NCBI GenBank assembly: GCA_030142905.1
Contig: JASJOG010000012.1
Span: forward strand, 1,993,501-2,057,500
Source: Heliopora coerulea
Taxonomy: Eukaryota > Cnidaria > Anthozoa > Scleralcyonacea > Helioporidae
DNA length: 64,000 nucleotides
Reading direction: 5' to 3'
The notes below the pieces were generated by a model that had not been told where the DNA came from, did no database searches, and saw only the letters and a list, made by a program, of their open reading frames with translations. The translations under genes and the position numbers were made by a program. Below, piece after piece: positions 10,170 through 22,404 of the stretch (within the stretch, counting starts at the first letter, position 1; each line of letters begins with the position of its first letter).

Positions 10170-13100
10170 CACGAATCGCAGACAAAACTTGTCTCGACGA
10201 CCGCCACCCTAAATATGATTAGATCGACGTGGTTTGTCTGTGGCAAATAGTCAAGTCGACCACCCGTTTTACGCGTGCGTGGGCGAGATCCTCTTGACCT
10301 CGACCTTGACGAGGTGTTTGTGTGAAAAGTCCTTAGGCTTTTCCTTCAAGTTGGACTGTCTAACTTCGGCTGGAAATTGCCCAAACGGTTTCCCTTCAAT
10401 TCGGACCTCCCGAATAAGCTTGTCGCTCAACCTTTCGTCCTTTGACGGGCTGCCTTCAAGTTTGCGTGACTATGATCGACCGGTAATAAGGCATTTCACA
10501 AATGTTCTTTTAATTATTAATGCCCATTGTCACTGAGGTGAATTGACAGCGTAGAGATCAGATGTGATTTGGTTTTTTGCTTTTTTCCTTTTTTTATATC
10601 CAGCACGGCATGCCAAAACGAAAGTACACAACTGGATCACGGTGGGAGCTTGCCGGTTGGGGCTTTGACCTCTGTTCTCTGATCGCGTGTGAGCAGATTG
10701 TAAATTAATCCCATGGGTTTTCAGGTTGAAAACTTCGAAGTCGAGACGCGTCTAGACCATATTCTAAACGAGGTTCGTCTAGACGTCAGCGCTTCTGAAC
10801 AGCTCAAGTTTTTTTTTAAAGTTTCGAGCATCGTACACAAAGGCTTTTCTCCTCAGAAGTCGCTCACGTCAATTTCATTACCCGTTCAGGGAGGCTGTCG
10901 GCGGTTGTTCCTCTTGTGACGAAACAGTGCGTGTTTTCGTAAGATGATGAAATGTTGTTCAATTATCAACGAGAAAAACAATCCGTTGCAGCTGGCTTCT
11001 GTCATATGGGTTTTTCAAAGTCAAAGCAAATCGATCTGTTTGTTTACACGAAATCGTTTGTACCGAGAGAGATTATGTGGAGGTGTCGTGCGTAAATTGC
11101 AGCATATAGCCATCGAGATTGTTATTTTTTTCGTTCTAATCGTGCGGGGTCCTTTGTAGTTGAATTAAAAACAATGACGATTCGCTTCACGGCGCCCAGC
11201 TAAGCGCGAGTAAATATTTTGAAAAGTACAAAGTGTTGCGAAGCGATCGCTGGTCGCTAGACTGTAGTCTTGAAGCCGTCGCGACACCGGGCCTTCTCTC
11301 AGACAGGCTTTCATACGCGGGAAGTGGGGTCGGCGAGGGAAATTTTTGAACCGAACAGCTGAAATTTGAACATAAACATCCACAAGGCAATCAAGTTGTC
11401 AATAAATTAACATTAATTTTTGAGCGGATGGAGTGCAAACAGTTGGCGACAAGCTGCAGCTCTACGTTTTATTGGCGAGACCAACTGTAGACTGGCCGGA
11501 AAAAGGGAAAGAACGGGCAATACAAAGTATTCAGCCGAAAGGAATTTTCTGAGCAGGAAATCGGTGTTATTGGTGACAAGGACAAACCCTTCTTGAATCT
11601 TGAGATGGTGGACTTGTGCCAAGCAAACAATGAGATGACGGAAACCGAGGTATGTGTGTCGGATGAGTTCCACCAGTCAGTTGCTTTTCATTCAACAGGA
11701 TGACTCACAGCCTTGTCACTAGCTATCCGAATCGCTATTGTCCTGAGAGTGGGCCAAGTGCTCCTGACGTCAATGGCCAGTGGGGGCGTGATAAACATTG
11801 GACACCGTTTGATTATCAACATGTTTTTCTCGCCTGTTTTCGAGGAGACCGCGAACATTTTTCTGTAGAGCGGGGGTGTTTTGGTGGTGTGTGTGTCCAA
11901 TGAAGACGCTTTCTCAAGACTCTAGGGGTAACCCTCCGATAACGAAAATGCGACAGGCTTGGCCGAATGCGAGCTCGCCTCGGAGGTTGTTAGACTGCCA
12001 AGACAAGCCGACATTTGTCAGTGGTATTTGTCATCCAATTCGGCGCTGGGATGGGTTCGGCAACGAACGTACCCCCCGTTTAAGCGACGAAAGTATGTTT
12101 TTTCCCCGTCAATCATAAAGCGTATTAATAAATTATCTGTTTCGGTTTTCGTCGCTATAACACATGTGGAAGGTAATCGGAATTAGGTATCTAAAAACAT
12201 TTACTTTGGGCAGTTGAGAACGGGGAACAGTCCAAGTAACAAAGTTATTGAAGTATTCAGCAGAATGGCAATATCTACTTCCAGTTGCCAACGAGTCTTC
12301 AGTTGTTATCGCTTATGTCGAAATCCTCTCCCATCGAAGTGATGAACCGTTGGACATGTTTTGTGAGAAAAAAAAAATGCCTCACAAACTCACAGGGCCC
12401 AGACTTTTCATGATTTGACTTCGTCGGAAATATGCGGAGTTTCAGCCGATTCCCACGTAAAATGGGTCAAACTTTGGATCCTAAGATTTAATTCCGAAAT
12501 TTCGTCCCTGGTTTAAAAGACAGCTAGAACTTTAGTGGTGACAATAAATCAATATTTTGACGGGGACCCATATCACAAGACCAATATTACGAAACATAAG
12601 GTATTTTACTTGGGAAAGTAGGTATTGGCGGAAAGAGCCCTCTAATAATGGCAACCAGTTTAAATTGTCAATCTAAAAGCTATCTTCAAACCGTTTTCCA
12701 GTATGAGTCTCGGACAAATTTACGGTGGGAAGAAATACTTCGGGGAAAACGGTGTTTATCAGTAATTTTGCTCTTTCTAACAATTGAAAACAACCAAAAG
12801 GTTTGTCATAAAGCTAGAAAAAATAGCTAGCAAAGTTTAGTGGTGCGAAATTAATAAACACCTGGGGTGTTAGTCACCAGGGCAATTTTGACAGAAGTTT
12901 ATTTAGGGCTCATACGTGACAAGTTTGATTTAAGCACAAAGGAAGGGGTAGTTATGATAGCAGCTGGGATTTCAATCTTCCGCTACGACATTAAATTCTC
13001 ACTTTCATGAAATATGGTGAATAATCCTGCTCCTTCATCAATCCAAACTTAACACTTCCAGCTTTAATCCTGTTACAATGTAAATTACAGTTTGGGTTTC

Positions 13101-13235
13101 CCATATAAAAAATTTAAAATAAGCTTAGCTTCTTCAACTGCCAACAGTCGCTGGGATGTCCCTATACAACCTGTACGTAAGATGAACAGCAGAGCCCAGC
13201 AAAAAATGCGGACTAAAGGAATATTTAAAAAGCTT
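10170..13235. other. Upstream region of SKI; no gene recognised
   Basis: The first kilobase (10.2-11.4 kb) is richer in C, G and CpG than its surroundings, as expected for the promoter and 5' UTR of the minus-strand SKI gene. ORFs of 60-100 codons here have no recognisable domain or codon signature. The remainder to 13.2 kb is AT-rich and featureless. Confidence 0.4.
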
Positions 13236-13964
13236 TTATTGTTTCTAACGTTTTGTTGCGTCTCACAACATCATCGGAGAAGGAATGAAAATATTTAAAT
13301 ATATAGGATTACAACAGTATTATTTAATAATTATAGTAAATATCAAATAACACTAACTTTGTAATCCTATATATTTAAATATATTCATTCCCTAACTATA
13401 CAACCTCAGACTGTTCCAGAATTAAGGGAGAAAGTTTTTGGCGACGTCATCGCGTTATAATGTTTCAAATGTTTGATTGCTTGAATTCTTCCACAAAATA
13501 AAACCAAACCAAACCAAACAAAGCAAAACTAAATAAGGCAAAACAGAGCATAGCCAAGCAGAGTAAGACAATACAATGCGACACAAACAAAATAATATGA
13601 ATAAACAGTTTTTTTCTGCAAGTCAACTCGGTAAAACTTGATATAAACTCATAATATTGTCTGCAAAAACATAAAAATGTCGAAAACATGTCGTCCTGAA
13701 TTGTCAAGTGAGAGCAGGTTGTATTTCATATGACACCGATTCATGAGGGTTGGGGTGGGTGGGTGGGGGGCAATTTGTAGACTATGCGGACTACACAAAC
13801 CGATTTATCGGATCCCGATAGTTTGCGCCCGATAAATTGTTTAATAACTGGACCGCCGTAAGTGGGATTTAGTAGATCATAGAGGCTCAATTTGTAAATA
13901 CTGCACCAGAAACTGCGCTGTAACAGCACTTTGTTCGTGTGACTTGCAATTCGCGACCTGTCAG

Positions 13965-14003
13965 CTTATGCTTCGGTACTTCGATTAAGTACCGAAGCAT
14001 AAG
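13965..14003. repeat. Perfect hairpin
   Basis: CTTATGCTTCGGTACTT is followed by a 6-nt spacer and its inverted copy. The word TTATGCTTCG appears once more just after. No flanking T-run or gene end links it to termination; it is probably a transposon scrap. Confidence 0.7.
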
Positions 14004-14451
14004 ACTCGAATTATGCTTCGCAGTTCCTGTTCAGCTATTTTTGAAAGGGAAATAAATAGCAGTGCTAGTGGCGTGAAAATTCCTTCACTAGTGAAATTTC
14101 AGAGTCATGTTCAAATGTAAAATTTCCCGGTTTTAATTTTCCGTTGTTTAAAGTTAATAATATTGTGAAATGACCTCTTTTAAATAAACTTATTTTCTAT
14201 GGAAAAAACCAAAAACAAAATCGAAGATTTTATGTCAGTAATTTTTTTCTGTTCAAAACTTTTCGCTGATTTTTTGGCAGTGACAAAGGCAACTAAATTC
14301 AGGGAAAAGTCATGACAGTTCAGAAATAAACCTCTCAATTTTCTGAGATTTTAATGTGAAAGTCAGCGCGCGGGCACATTCTGCCACGTCAAGAGAAAAC
14401 CGAAAAGAAATTTGTACACGTTTTCTTAATAAGCAAAAAAATATTTTAATA

Positions 14452-14755
14452 ATTATTATAATGACGGTGATGATGGTGATAATGATGACAACGATGGTGA
14501 TGGCGATGATGATCGTTATGGTGGTGGTGATGATAATGGTTATAGTAGTAATGATAATAATGATCTTTATGGTGGTGGTGGTAATAACGGTTATAGTAGT
14601 AATGGTAATGATGATCGTTATGGTGGGGGTGATGATAATGGTTATAGTGGTAGTGGTGATGATGATGGTAAAGACAATGGTTATGATGATGGTAATCATG
14701 ACGATAGTGATGATGAAGACGACGATGACGATGGTGATATTAAAGATGGTAAAAT
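14452..14755. repeat. Degenerate GAT/GGT trinucleotide repeat
   Basis: A purine/T-rich tract of GATGGT, GATGAT and GTAATG words. It gives long ORFs on both strands (Met/Val-rich and Ile/Thr-rich) that are products of the repeat, not proteins. Confidence 0.9.
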
Positions 14756-14814
14756 TTGCTGCAGAATAGCAAAGGCAGAGCTGTAGCTGAAAGTTATCGG
14801 CCAATCAGAAAGTT

Positions 14815-14938
14815 TGATACGACATTTTTAATTAGTGGAAAATATATTACATTCATTATTATAGATATCATTACTTATTATAAGTAATATATTATGGATA
14901 TTATTACTTTTTTCACCAGTGAGAAATGTCGTATAGCC
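14815..14938. repeat. Short inverted-repeat element
   Basis: TACGACATTT...AGTGGAAAA at the left is mirrored by TTTTTTCACCAGTGAGAAATG at the right around an AT-rich core. This has the size and form of a small MITE. Confidence 0.6.
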
Positions 14939-14999
14939 AATTTTGCTCAATTGCTCTCATTTTTCTGTAACGATCTCTGCAATTCATAATCCGGCGTAT

Positions 15000-16375
15000 C
15001 GGCTTGTTTGAGGACTGAAAGAATAACCGGGAGATAATCCGCAGATTTACAGGAGTGGTTTATGTGAGTAAACTGCACAAAAATTCTACTGGTCTATTTA
15101 GGTGGTAGTTGTTGCAATGAGTTGGCAAGTGAATAATTTTATTGATTACATAAGGGATTGATTTGAGAAAAGCTTTCAGTTAATAGTTGGTGACTAGCTA
15201 CTGGGATGATAAGGGTGTGGAATGAAATACTTTTCCGTGTATTTTATCTGTTACTTGTTAATTACACAACGCGCCAGCTCAAGTACCCTCTTGGCTCGCC
15301 TCCATGTACTTTAGGCTGGTGTCAAAACTCAGAGCTTTGAGCTCAATTAGCTCAAGACCTTTGGCTGTGGTTCAACAAGTTTACGACAGACGAATGTCGA
15401 AAGTGATATGCGCAATATCAGGCTAAAATGAATGTCAATTTAGGCATTCAGCTAGCTACTTGTCTACATAGTGTGTTTCAGTCAGATAAGTGTAGAAACC
15501 CTAAGGTCAGTGCTGGCGCCAGAGGCTCTCGAACGCAAGGCTAAGATCCTTGATGACGGACTGGGGTGTGAGGCATGCTCACCCGCAAAATATTTAAACT
15601 CGATAGACTAGAATGTCATTCAATGGATTTCAGCCAAAAATAATCTCAGCACTTGAGAGATCTGAACTTTTTTTTTGAAGGCTTATACAGCTCAAAGCTT
15701 TTATCTTCTTTGAAAATTTAAATTAAGTCAGGTTTTTTTTCCTGTCTCTTAGACAGTAGACACTAATTCAATTACCAATACCAGGAGACTGTGTTTAGGA
15801 AGATTGACCCAGGTTTCATTCACTCAACTGTCGCTAATATTATCTTATTAGGAACATACGCGAAATGTTTCCTCACTTGGTACCAAATGATTTTCGTAAG
15901 ATCGGTCACGAAGTGTTTGCTGCAGTCATAAAGTCATTACGACGGCATCCTGGCCACCGGGGTGACTGAACTCGTCACCCACATTTCACCTAAAGTAATG
16001 GAACACCTGAAAGCACAGCTGTCCTGTGACGGGGGGTGTCGCCCAGTTCTCTTTAATGCTACCTCTGTATCATATTTTACCCTGACGGGGAATGGGGGGA
16101 TTTCTATGGACTTGTAAGGAGTCAAATGAACGATTTGATTTCCTTCTGATGTTGATTTTCCTGAATGCCTATTTACTGAGGGCATGTTAACTAATTGACA
16201 TATAATTCTAAAAAGGGGCCGAAAAAAATTTCAGTGTTTGATTCACGGATGCGGCGTAGCAGCATCTGTGAGTCCACGCAAGCACGCGCATACGTCCCAA
16301 ACATTCCCATGGCGTTTACAATGATCAGGCTGCTTTGCGGGTAAACAGATGACCAGGCATCTTTGTTGTTGTTAC
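15000..16375. other. Non-coding stretch, no feature recognised
   Basis: No exon-like ORF with splice signals could be supported. It ends where the LINE remnant begins. Confidence 0.4.
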
Positions 16376-16985
16376 GAGCGTTCATTACCTCCACTAATAA
16401 CATACGAAGGGTGTTCAGGTTGCAAAAAAGAGCCGCAAGAGTAATCCTCGGAGTTAGAACAAAAGAGGAGAAGACAATTAAACTTTTTAAGAAATTAGAA
16501 TGGTTACCATTTTATGATGAAATTAATGTAATCAAGTTGTGTCTAGTGTTTAAATGCCTTAATGGCCAATGCCCTGAGTATCTGTCCAGCACACTGACGC
16601 GGGTTAGTGATATTTCTACGAGACAGTCGAGGCATGGAAGTTTAACCCTGAGATGCCCGAAATACTCGCGTGAAACAGAGGGAGGGAGGACTTTTGCTGT
16701 CGCGGCAGTGAAGGAGTGGAACAAGCTCCCTATTAAAATTAGGTCTAGTCAGAATGTTAAGATTTTTAAGAAAAATTATGTAAATTATCTTAAGGAATCA
16801 TACATAGGACTTGACCATTTTTCTATTTCTTAAGTCAACTCTATTTTAATATTTAGTTACTAGTCATTTCATTTTATTTTTTCGATTTTATGTATAGTAT
16901 ATTGAGGGCCACTAGTTTATCAGTTTTAACTGTAAAGTGTTTTACCCTCGTTAAATAAAGTTATTATTATTATTATTATTATTAT
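16376..16985 (+). pseudogene. LINE 3' end with RT C-terminus and (ATT)n tail
   Basis: The frame 16363-16833 gives the C-terminal LINE pattern: LQKRAARVILG, LEWLPFYDEI, FKCLNGQCPEYL, then AAVKEWNKLP and a final FKKNYVNYL helix. It is followed by a 3' UTR ending TTAAATAAAGTTATT and an (ATT)n tail. The polymerase core and endonuclease are missing, so it is a 5'-truncated CR1/L2/Jockey-like copy. The C-terminal frame is still open, which suggests a fairly young insertion. Confidence 0.8.
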
Positions 16986-17415
16986 TCAACACACATGTTG
17001 CCGCAAAAAAATTCTGTAAAATGTCCTTCACAAATGGCATGTCACACGCAATAATTTTTTGTAGTACTGTAACAGCCATCACGCAACTTGCTTCGTGTTA
17101 ATAATTTTGACGAATCTTTGTTGTCCTGTCGCAGACGGTCAAACAAAACATGCGATGTTCAACACGTTAAGACGGAACAAGTCGTATCTTAATGCATTGC
17201 TTGCTAATTAAACGTTGCCAACTGTTTGAGATGGACTGATGCACGACGAAACGTAAAACAGTCCTTGCTCTTCCTTTGGTAGCCGGCGTTTTTTCGCTAA
17301 CTTCTAACCCCTAAAACCGCCAGTCGCGTAGGCTACCTTAAGTCTTGATATACTTTTTATCATATTATATATCGTGCATATTCCATCATATTGCGGTATC
17401 GTTTTGGTGTCTTAA

Positions 17416-17526
17416 GGGACGGACTATGCTATTTTTGATGCGGTTAGGTTAAGCAATTAAAAAAAAATTACTTTACGTGAAAAATGCGCATTGCGTGAAA
17501 AATTGCTGGATTAAAACAATGGTGGA

Positions 17527-17560
<34 letters not shown>

Positions 17561-18143
17561 TTTCGAATATGTAGTGTTAAAACACGCCATCCTAACAACT
17601 TTTGATAGGAGGAGCCACTATGTACCTCTAGTAGGCGCTATCAGCCGTTAAGAATCGACTATCAAACAACATAATAATAATAATATTAGTTTATTATAGT
17701 CTCTCCACAGCAAAAGTGGCTTTACATCTGTAAACACTAACATGATAAAAAGCAATTATATAATAAAAAAATTAATTATACCCATTTACTATATAAGTTA
17801 CTATATAAACAATATTCATTTCACTATATTTGTGACAGTATTAGTGAACTACAGTAACTGTATATCGTATACAACTATTGTCAAGGTTACATATTTATAC
17901 TGTTATTCACAATGGAAGCATAATGCATTTTAACCACGCCTTTGAAATCGCTAAATACTCAACAGTTTCTTATACTTAGAGGAAAACTATTAAACACACT
18001 CGCGAAAATGTCTGGAAAGGTGTCTTTTTCAAGCGGCACCATCATTCTTACTTAAATTCAAATTCTTGCCCAAAATTAGGGTAAAAAAACCAAAAAAATT
18101 AATGCGAAGAAAAATTACCCAACAATATAAAATGGCCCGTCCC
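17416..18143. mobile_element. TIR element with TAA target duplication
   Basis: GGGACGGACTAT at the left and the inverse ATGGCCCGTCCC at the right are each flanked outward by TAA (17413-17415 and 18144-18146), the 3-bp duplication typical of PIF/Harbinger. The interior contains an (ATA)n tract (17529-17560) and what looks like a reversed LINE/SINE tail near 17690, so it is itself a target for insertions. Confidence 0.55.
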
Positions 18144-18146
18144 TAA

Positions 18147-19170
18147 TTTCGGTCTGCTCAACTAGACATCCAGTTTTATCCAAAAGAAAGGAGAAATTTT
18201 TTCACACCAGTTGCGCAAGGCCTGTTTCTGTTTTAGGTGCTGTGTGAGATATATTTGGTGGACGAAGCCCTCGTCGGAACAAAGAGAATATGTACAACTA
18301 AACTATGTGAACAATATCGTATTTGAGTTCAATAGCTCTTCACACTGGTCAACTCGTCGCCTAGCAAAATGAGTCGTGTGACGTCCATTCACAGGTGTCT
18401 GTGGGTAAAATCGAGTGCAGTACTTGAAAACGCTATTCTGTCAAGTGGCTATAATTTCACATGATAAGTCAAAGTAGGGGTCGACCAAGGAGCAAGAATG
18501 TTCAAAATGATTTAGAATCAAGTACAATATAACAGCATGATCCGCTATTGAAGAGAGCAAGCTCAGAACCCAAAACATCACTTCAGGATGAAACGAACTA
18601 AACTATGACCAGATTCAACGGTTAGGTTTAGAAATTGGTACTTTAGAGACGTTGCCAAAGTGAGGAGTTTGTTGAAAATTCATTTTCAGTTTTGAGTCAA
18701 AATAAACAACGGTTTTAAGATGAACACCACAAATTACTTTTTAAACTTGGTTTGTACATAACAATCGCATTGCTCCAAGATAAGCCTTTCGATCAATAGC
18801 AGTTTGAAGACTCGAAATAGCTATTAATACTTCCTTTTCACCACTAGAATTAGCAATCAGAAAGACAATCTACGTTCTCATGGAAATCACTCAGCGATTG
18901 CAGAGCGAAGGCGTGGTATATTAGACCTCATGATTCTGAAAAACATATATCGATATAGAGAATCCTAAAAACTACAGTCTTTCGAATTCTGGGTTTGTGG
19001 ATAAGAAATTTTTACATTCTTCAACAAGTTAATTATTATACAGTCTCATCGTTCTTATACCGATATAAATATATTTTATAGTTTTTACGTTCTAAATCTT
19101 GTGTCGAAAGGGATTTTACTACTTAACGCTGCTATTCGAAGAAGGTGTATAATAGTTGTCAAAAAAAGTA
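18147..19170. other. Non-coding stretch, no feature recognised
   Basis: AT-rich, no coding signal or clear repeat structure seen. Confidence 0.4.
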
Positions 19171-19171
19171 G

Positions 19172-19406
19172 TCGTTTATTTACACTGGAAAACCCTATCA
19201 GCTAGGTAAGCTGTTTTCCGTAGAGGTCTAGTAAGCACTACGTCTTACTGGACCAGTGTTACAGCTGGAGGAATCTAGAGGACCAGGATAAAAACTGCGG
19301 TGCTTAGTAAAGTCAAATTCACATGTGACTCAGGTAACTTTAATCGGACAACGGCATTGTATCCGCAGTCGAACGCCAGTTAGAGGTGGGAGACACGTGC
19401 ACAATC
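19172..19406 (-). repeat. tRNA-derived SINE, family A, degenerate copy
   Basis: On the plus strand it starts TTTATTTACACTGG and runs through ACTGGACCAGTGTTAC to the tRNA-like head near 19400. It is the same order of words as the copy at 44478 but more diverged. Confidence 0.6.
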
Positions 19407-20060
19407 ACCGTACCATTGTACCAGAGTATAAACAGTGAATACAGAAACTACGAACTGGAATTTGAACATGCAGTCGATCAATTTAATGCGACCGAAGGGA
19501 CCAAGTTTAAGTTGCAAGTTACGACAAAGGTTACACCAGTGGAGAGCATTGATGGACGGTTGTCGGAGTTCCATAAAACTAATGTTACGATTAAGGTAAA
19601 AGGAAAACGTGCATAAATGGACGTGCACGCGTTCACGCGTGACGATAACGTTTCAAAACGAGGTTAAAGATGGCGTCGAAGACAACGTAAATAATGACAA
19701 CGACCGTTAGCGAAACGGCAAGTTTCCAAGTCGTCCGTAAATGATGACAATGACCGTCTACAAAACGGCAAATTACCTCGCCAATCTCATCGAAAAAAGC
19801 TCATGAATCAGAATAATTTCCCTTTGAATGATGTATACCAGACCGTAGGCGACAGTCTGGTATTTTTCCCATTAGGGCGAACGTGGCTCTCGTAAGGAGA
19901 ACTGAGGTGTCGTAGATTGGCGATTCTAACGGCAAGTGTGAACCACTGAACTCCAGAAAGACTGGAACGATACCTGCGAACTGGATTTTGAAGCCAACAT
20001 GGAGACTGACATGTAGGTCTAATTGCAGGTCATCTCAGTCCCCTAAGCAATACAACACAA

Positions 20061-20172
20061 AACCTGTTGCGAAAAACTAACCTAATTTTCGGATGCTTTA
20101 TTCAAACGAGGTGTAGTTTTTCGCAACCTGTTGCGAAAAAACTAACCTAATTTTCGGGTGCTTTATTCAATC
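20061..20172. repeat. Direct repeat of about 41 bp around a short spacer
   Basis: TGTTGCGAAAAACTAACC... TGCTTTATTCAA occurs at 20061-20102 and 20131-20172. An inverted partner of flanking sequence (GAACGATACCT near 19965, AGGTATCGTTC near 20192) shows the block is a small symmetrical element. Confidence 0.6.
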
Positions 20173-20973
20173 GTGAGGCCAAGTATAACGAGGTATCGTT
20201 CCAGTCTTTTTAGAGTTCGACGTTGTGAACCAAGTCAGTATAATGCAGAGTCGTTGTCCATTATCTCACAAGTGTGGGGAGCTATGAGCTCAGCAGAGGC
20301 ACAACAAGAGGGAAAGCAAAGGATTTGCCCTTCTCCAGAAACGAACTGTCAAGCGTTCGTGCGGCAAGACAATTAAGATATAAACTAAAGCAGTGAAGAA
20401 AACCGTGGATGACTGGGTACAAAATCTACATAGCACGAAGACCCATCGTTCGACAGTATGCTTGCCAACACATGGCATGTTTTGACGTCATCATGACAAA
20501 ACACGGAAACTGTCAGAGATGAATGATTCATCATGAATCAGACATTTAGGCTGGAACAAGTTGGTGGAAAAGCTCTTGACAATGATGGAAATTATATTCA
20601 CGACACAAGGTCTTCAAATGGGCTCTAACAACGTGCAGCAACGCATTTCACACCGGCAAAGAAATTTGCACGAGGTGAATACCTAAACGTATAGTTATCA
20701 ACAGTATGATAATTATGAGTAACCAATTCGAGAAGGTGAATAAAATTAACCACACGTAGTATGTTAGCCACCGAGAGGAAGATTTAAGAAAAAAAAAACG
20801 AAAAACAAGAATCACAATAAGATCCGCTTTATAGGTCGCCCTTCACTGTCTTTTTCATTTCCTTCCTTTTAAAGATCGAATTTCTCCTTTGTTGAAGGTT
20901 TGCAACTTTAGGTGTCAAAGCCGCGTAGCTTTGTACGTGGGTGAAACAACGCGTCTTCTGCAAAAGCATTTCC

Positions 20974-21007
20974 GAACATATGGTGATTGCTAAATCACCA
21001 TATGTTC
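20974..21007. repeat. Near-perfect hairpin
   Basis: GAACATATGGTGATT is followed by GCT and the inverted copy. It lies just left of the palindrome-rich repeat at 21063. Confidence 0.7.
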
Positions 21008-21062
21008 TCCCACCTTCCATCTGTGTACTGTAATGAACTCTGGATTTCCCGTTTCTTACAAA

Positions 21063-21357
21063 CCTTACTGAAATTTCAAGTCATTTCCAATGAGAAAGCC
21101 ATATGGAAATGGAACATTTTCACTCATGAAACTTTCATTTTACATATGAAATCTGAACGTTTTCACTTGTGAAATTCCTAATTCAAGTTAGATGAACTGA
21201 TTCAAAACTGCACGTGTGAAATCGCCGTGTACGAAACATGTATTTCAGAAATATTCACATATGAAATTTTCACTTCACATATGGAATAATTAAAATAATT
21301 CGCATATGAAATATCATTTTCATACGCGCGATCGCATGCGAAATTTTTGCTCAGGGA
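21063..21357 (+). repeat. Palindrome-rich dispersed repeat (copy 1)
   Basis: A run of spaced palindromes of the type TTCACATATGAAA/TTTCACTTGTGAAA. The same order, including GTGTACGAAACATG, is found at 55755 (same orientation) and 44849 (inverted). Ends resemble CCTTACNNAAATTTC and GAAATTTTTG. No ORF. Confidence 0.8.
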
Positions 21358-21617
21358 ATGACTTTAAAATGTCCTCCAGCTCTTTTCAGTCTGAACGTTT
21401 TTTCTGTGAAAGTTTATTAATTCGTGAGCTTAACCTTCTTGATAAATGTAATATTGTTTCAGCACGTTTTTTTTTTTTGTTTTGGTTCTAGAGCTTCCTC
21501 ACAATTTTTCTTTCTTCTTCCTCTCCAGGTAGTTAATTTTATCCAATTTGATTGGTTATTCATGTAATTAATGTTGTTCTTAACCATATATCTAGAATAT
21601 CACCTCATGTGAGTTAT

Positions 21618-21660
21618 AATCTCTGAAGATGTTGAGGTGTAAGCAACGAAATATCGTAAT
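21618..21660 (+). ncRNA. Hammerhead-like cassette (degenerate)
   Basis: CTGAAGA, one extra T, a stem GTTG...CAAC, then GAAA. This matches the hammerhead order (CUGANGA, helix II, GAAA) except for the extra base, and the flanking helix I is weak. It is probably a remnant of a Penelope-like or related element. Confidence 0.35.
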
Positions 21661-22345
21661 AAATCCATTTAGTATGTTTTCCTAACGGGAAATTATGTGT
21701 GGTGAAAAGTTTTATTATTAAGATTTAGTATAATTACACAGATGATTATAGGAGATTCAGTGCGGTGATTGGACCGAAATTACGTCATATTTCTCTATAA
21801 CCGCCTACACGTTTATATTGTTGAGGGCATTTACGCAAAATGGCGGCAGCATTTGTAAATGTTAACAAAAGATTTTTAAAACAACTCGTTTGCCATTTTC
21901 TTTCAAATAATCACGTGTGTAGTTATACTAAAGCAAATATTCGCTGCAGGCATAGCGAATATTGTTGAATAACGCAATATTCATAATGAAGAGTATTCAT
22001 TTCGTCTTCGTCAAATAATTGTTAAATATCGTTTGGGACGTTCCCCTTTGCCATGGCTGAAAGTTAGTCTTAAAATATGATGGCATATCAGTATATCTAT
22101 AACCGTGGGTTGTTAATTGACTTGTGGGTTACACCATGAGTAGTTTTTTATCTGAGCATTCGGGCAGTGAACTCGGGCTGTCGTCAGAGAAAGTTGAGAG
22201 CGTGTGTTAGCGTCGGAGTTCCTAAACCTGCTGGTCCACCTATATGCACTCGTCATATGAACGCCTCAAACAACATAGTATATCTCACTGCTGACTGAAC
22301 TGTCATGGAGCTGAAATTTAAACTCTCGTTTACAAAGAAGTTGGC

Positions 22346-22401
22346 CGATCGTAGGTGGTCGATCGTAGGTGGTCGATCGTAGGTGGTCGATCGTAGGTGG
22401 T
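22346..22401. repeat. 14-bp tandem repeat
   Basis: GATCGTAGGTGGTC repeated about four times without change. No coding role is evident. Confidence 0.9.
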
Positions 22402-22404
22402 GAT

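Noticed and set aside
13236..13276. Hammerhead-like word in reverse (AACGTTTTGTTGCGTCTCAC)
   Set aside because: The GAAA box is changed to AAAA and the CTGANGA box to CCGATGA; too degraded to call.
14310..14804. Overlapping Ile/Thr-rich and Met/Val-rich ORFs
   Set aside because: They are products of the GAT/GGT trinucleotide tract and run on both strands.
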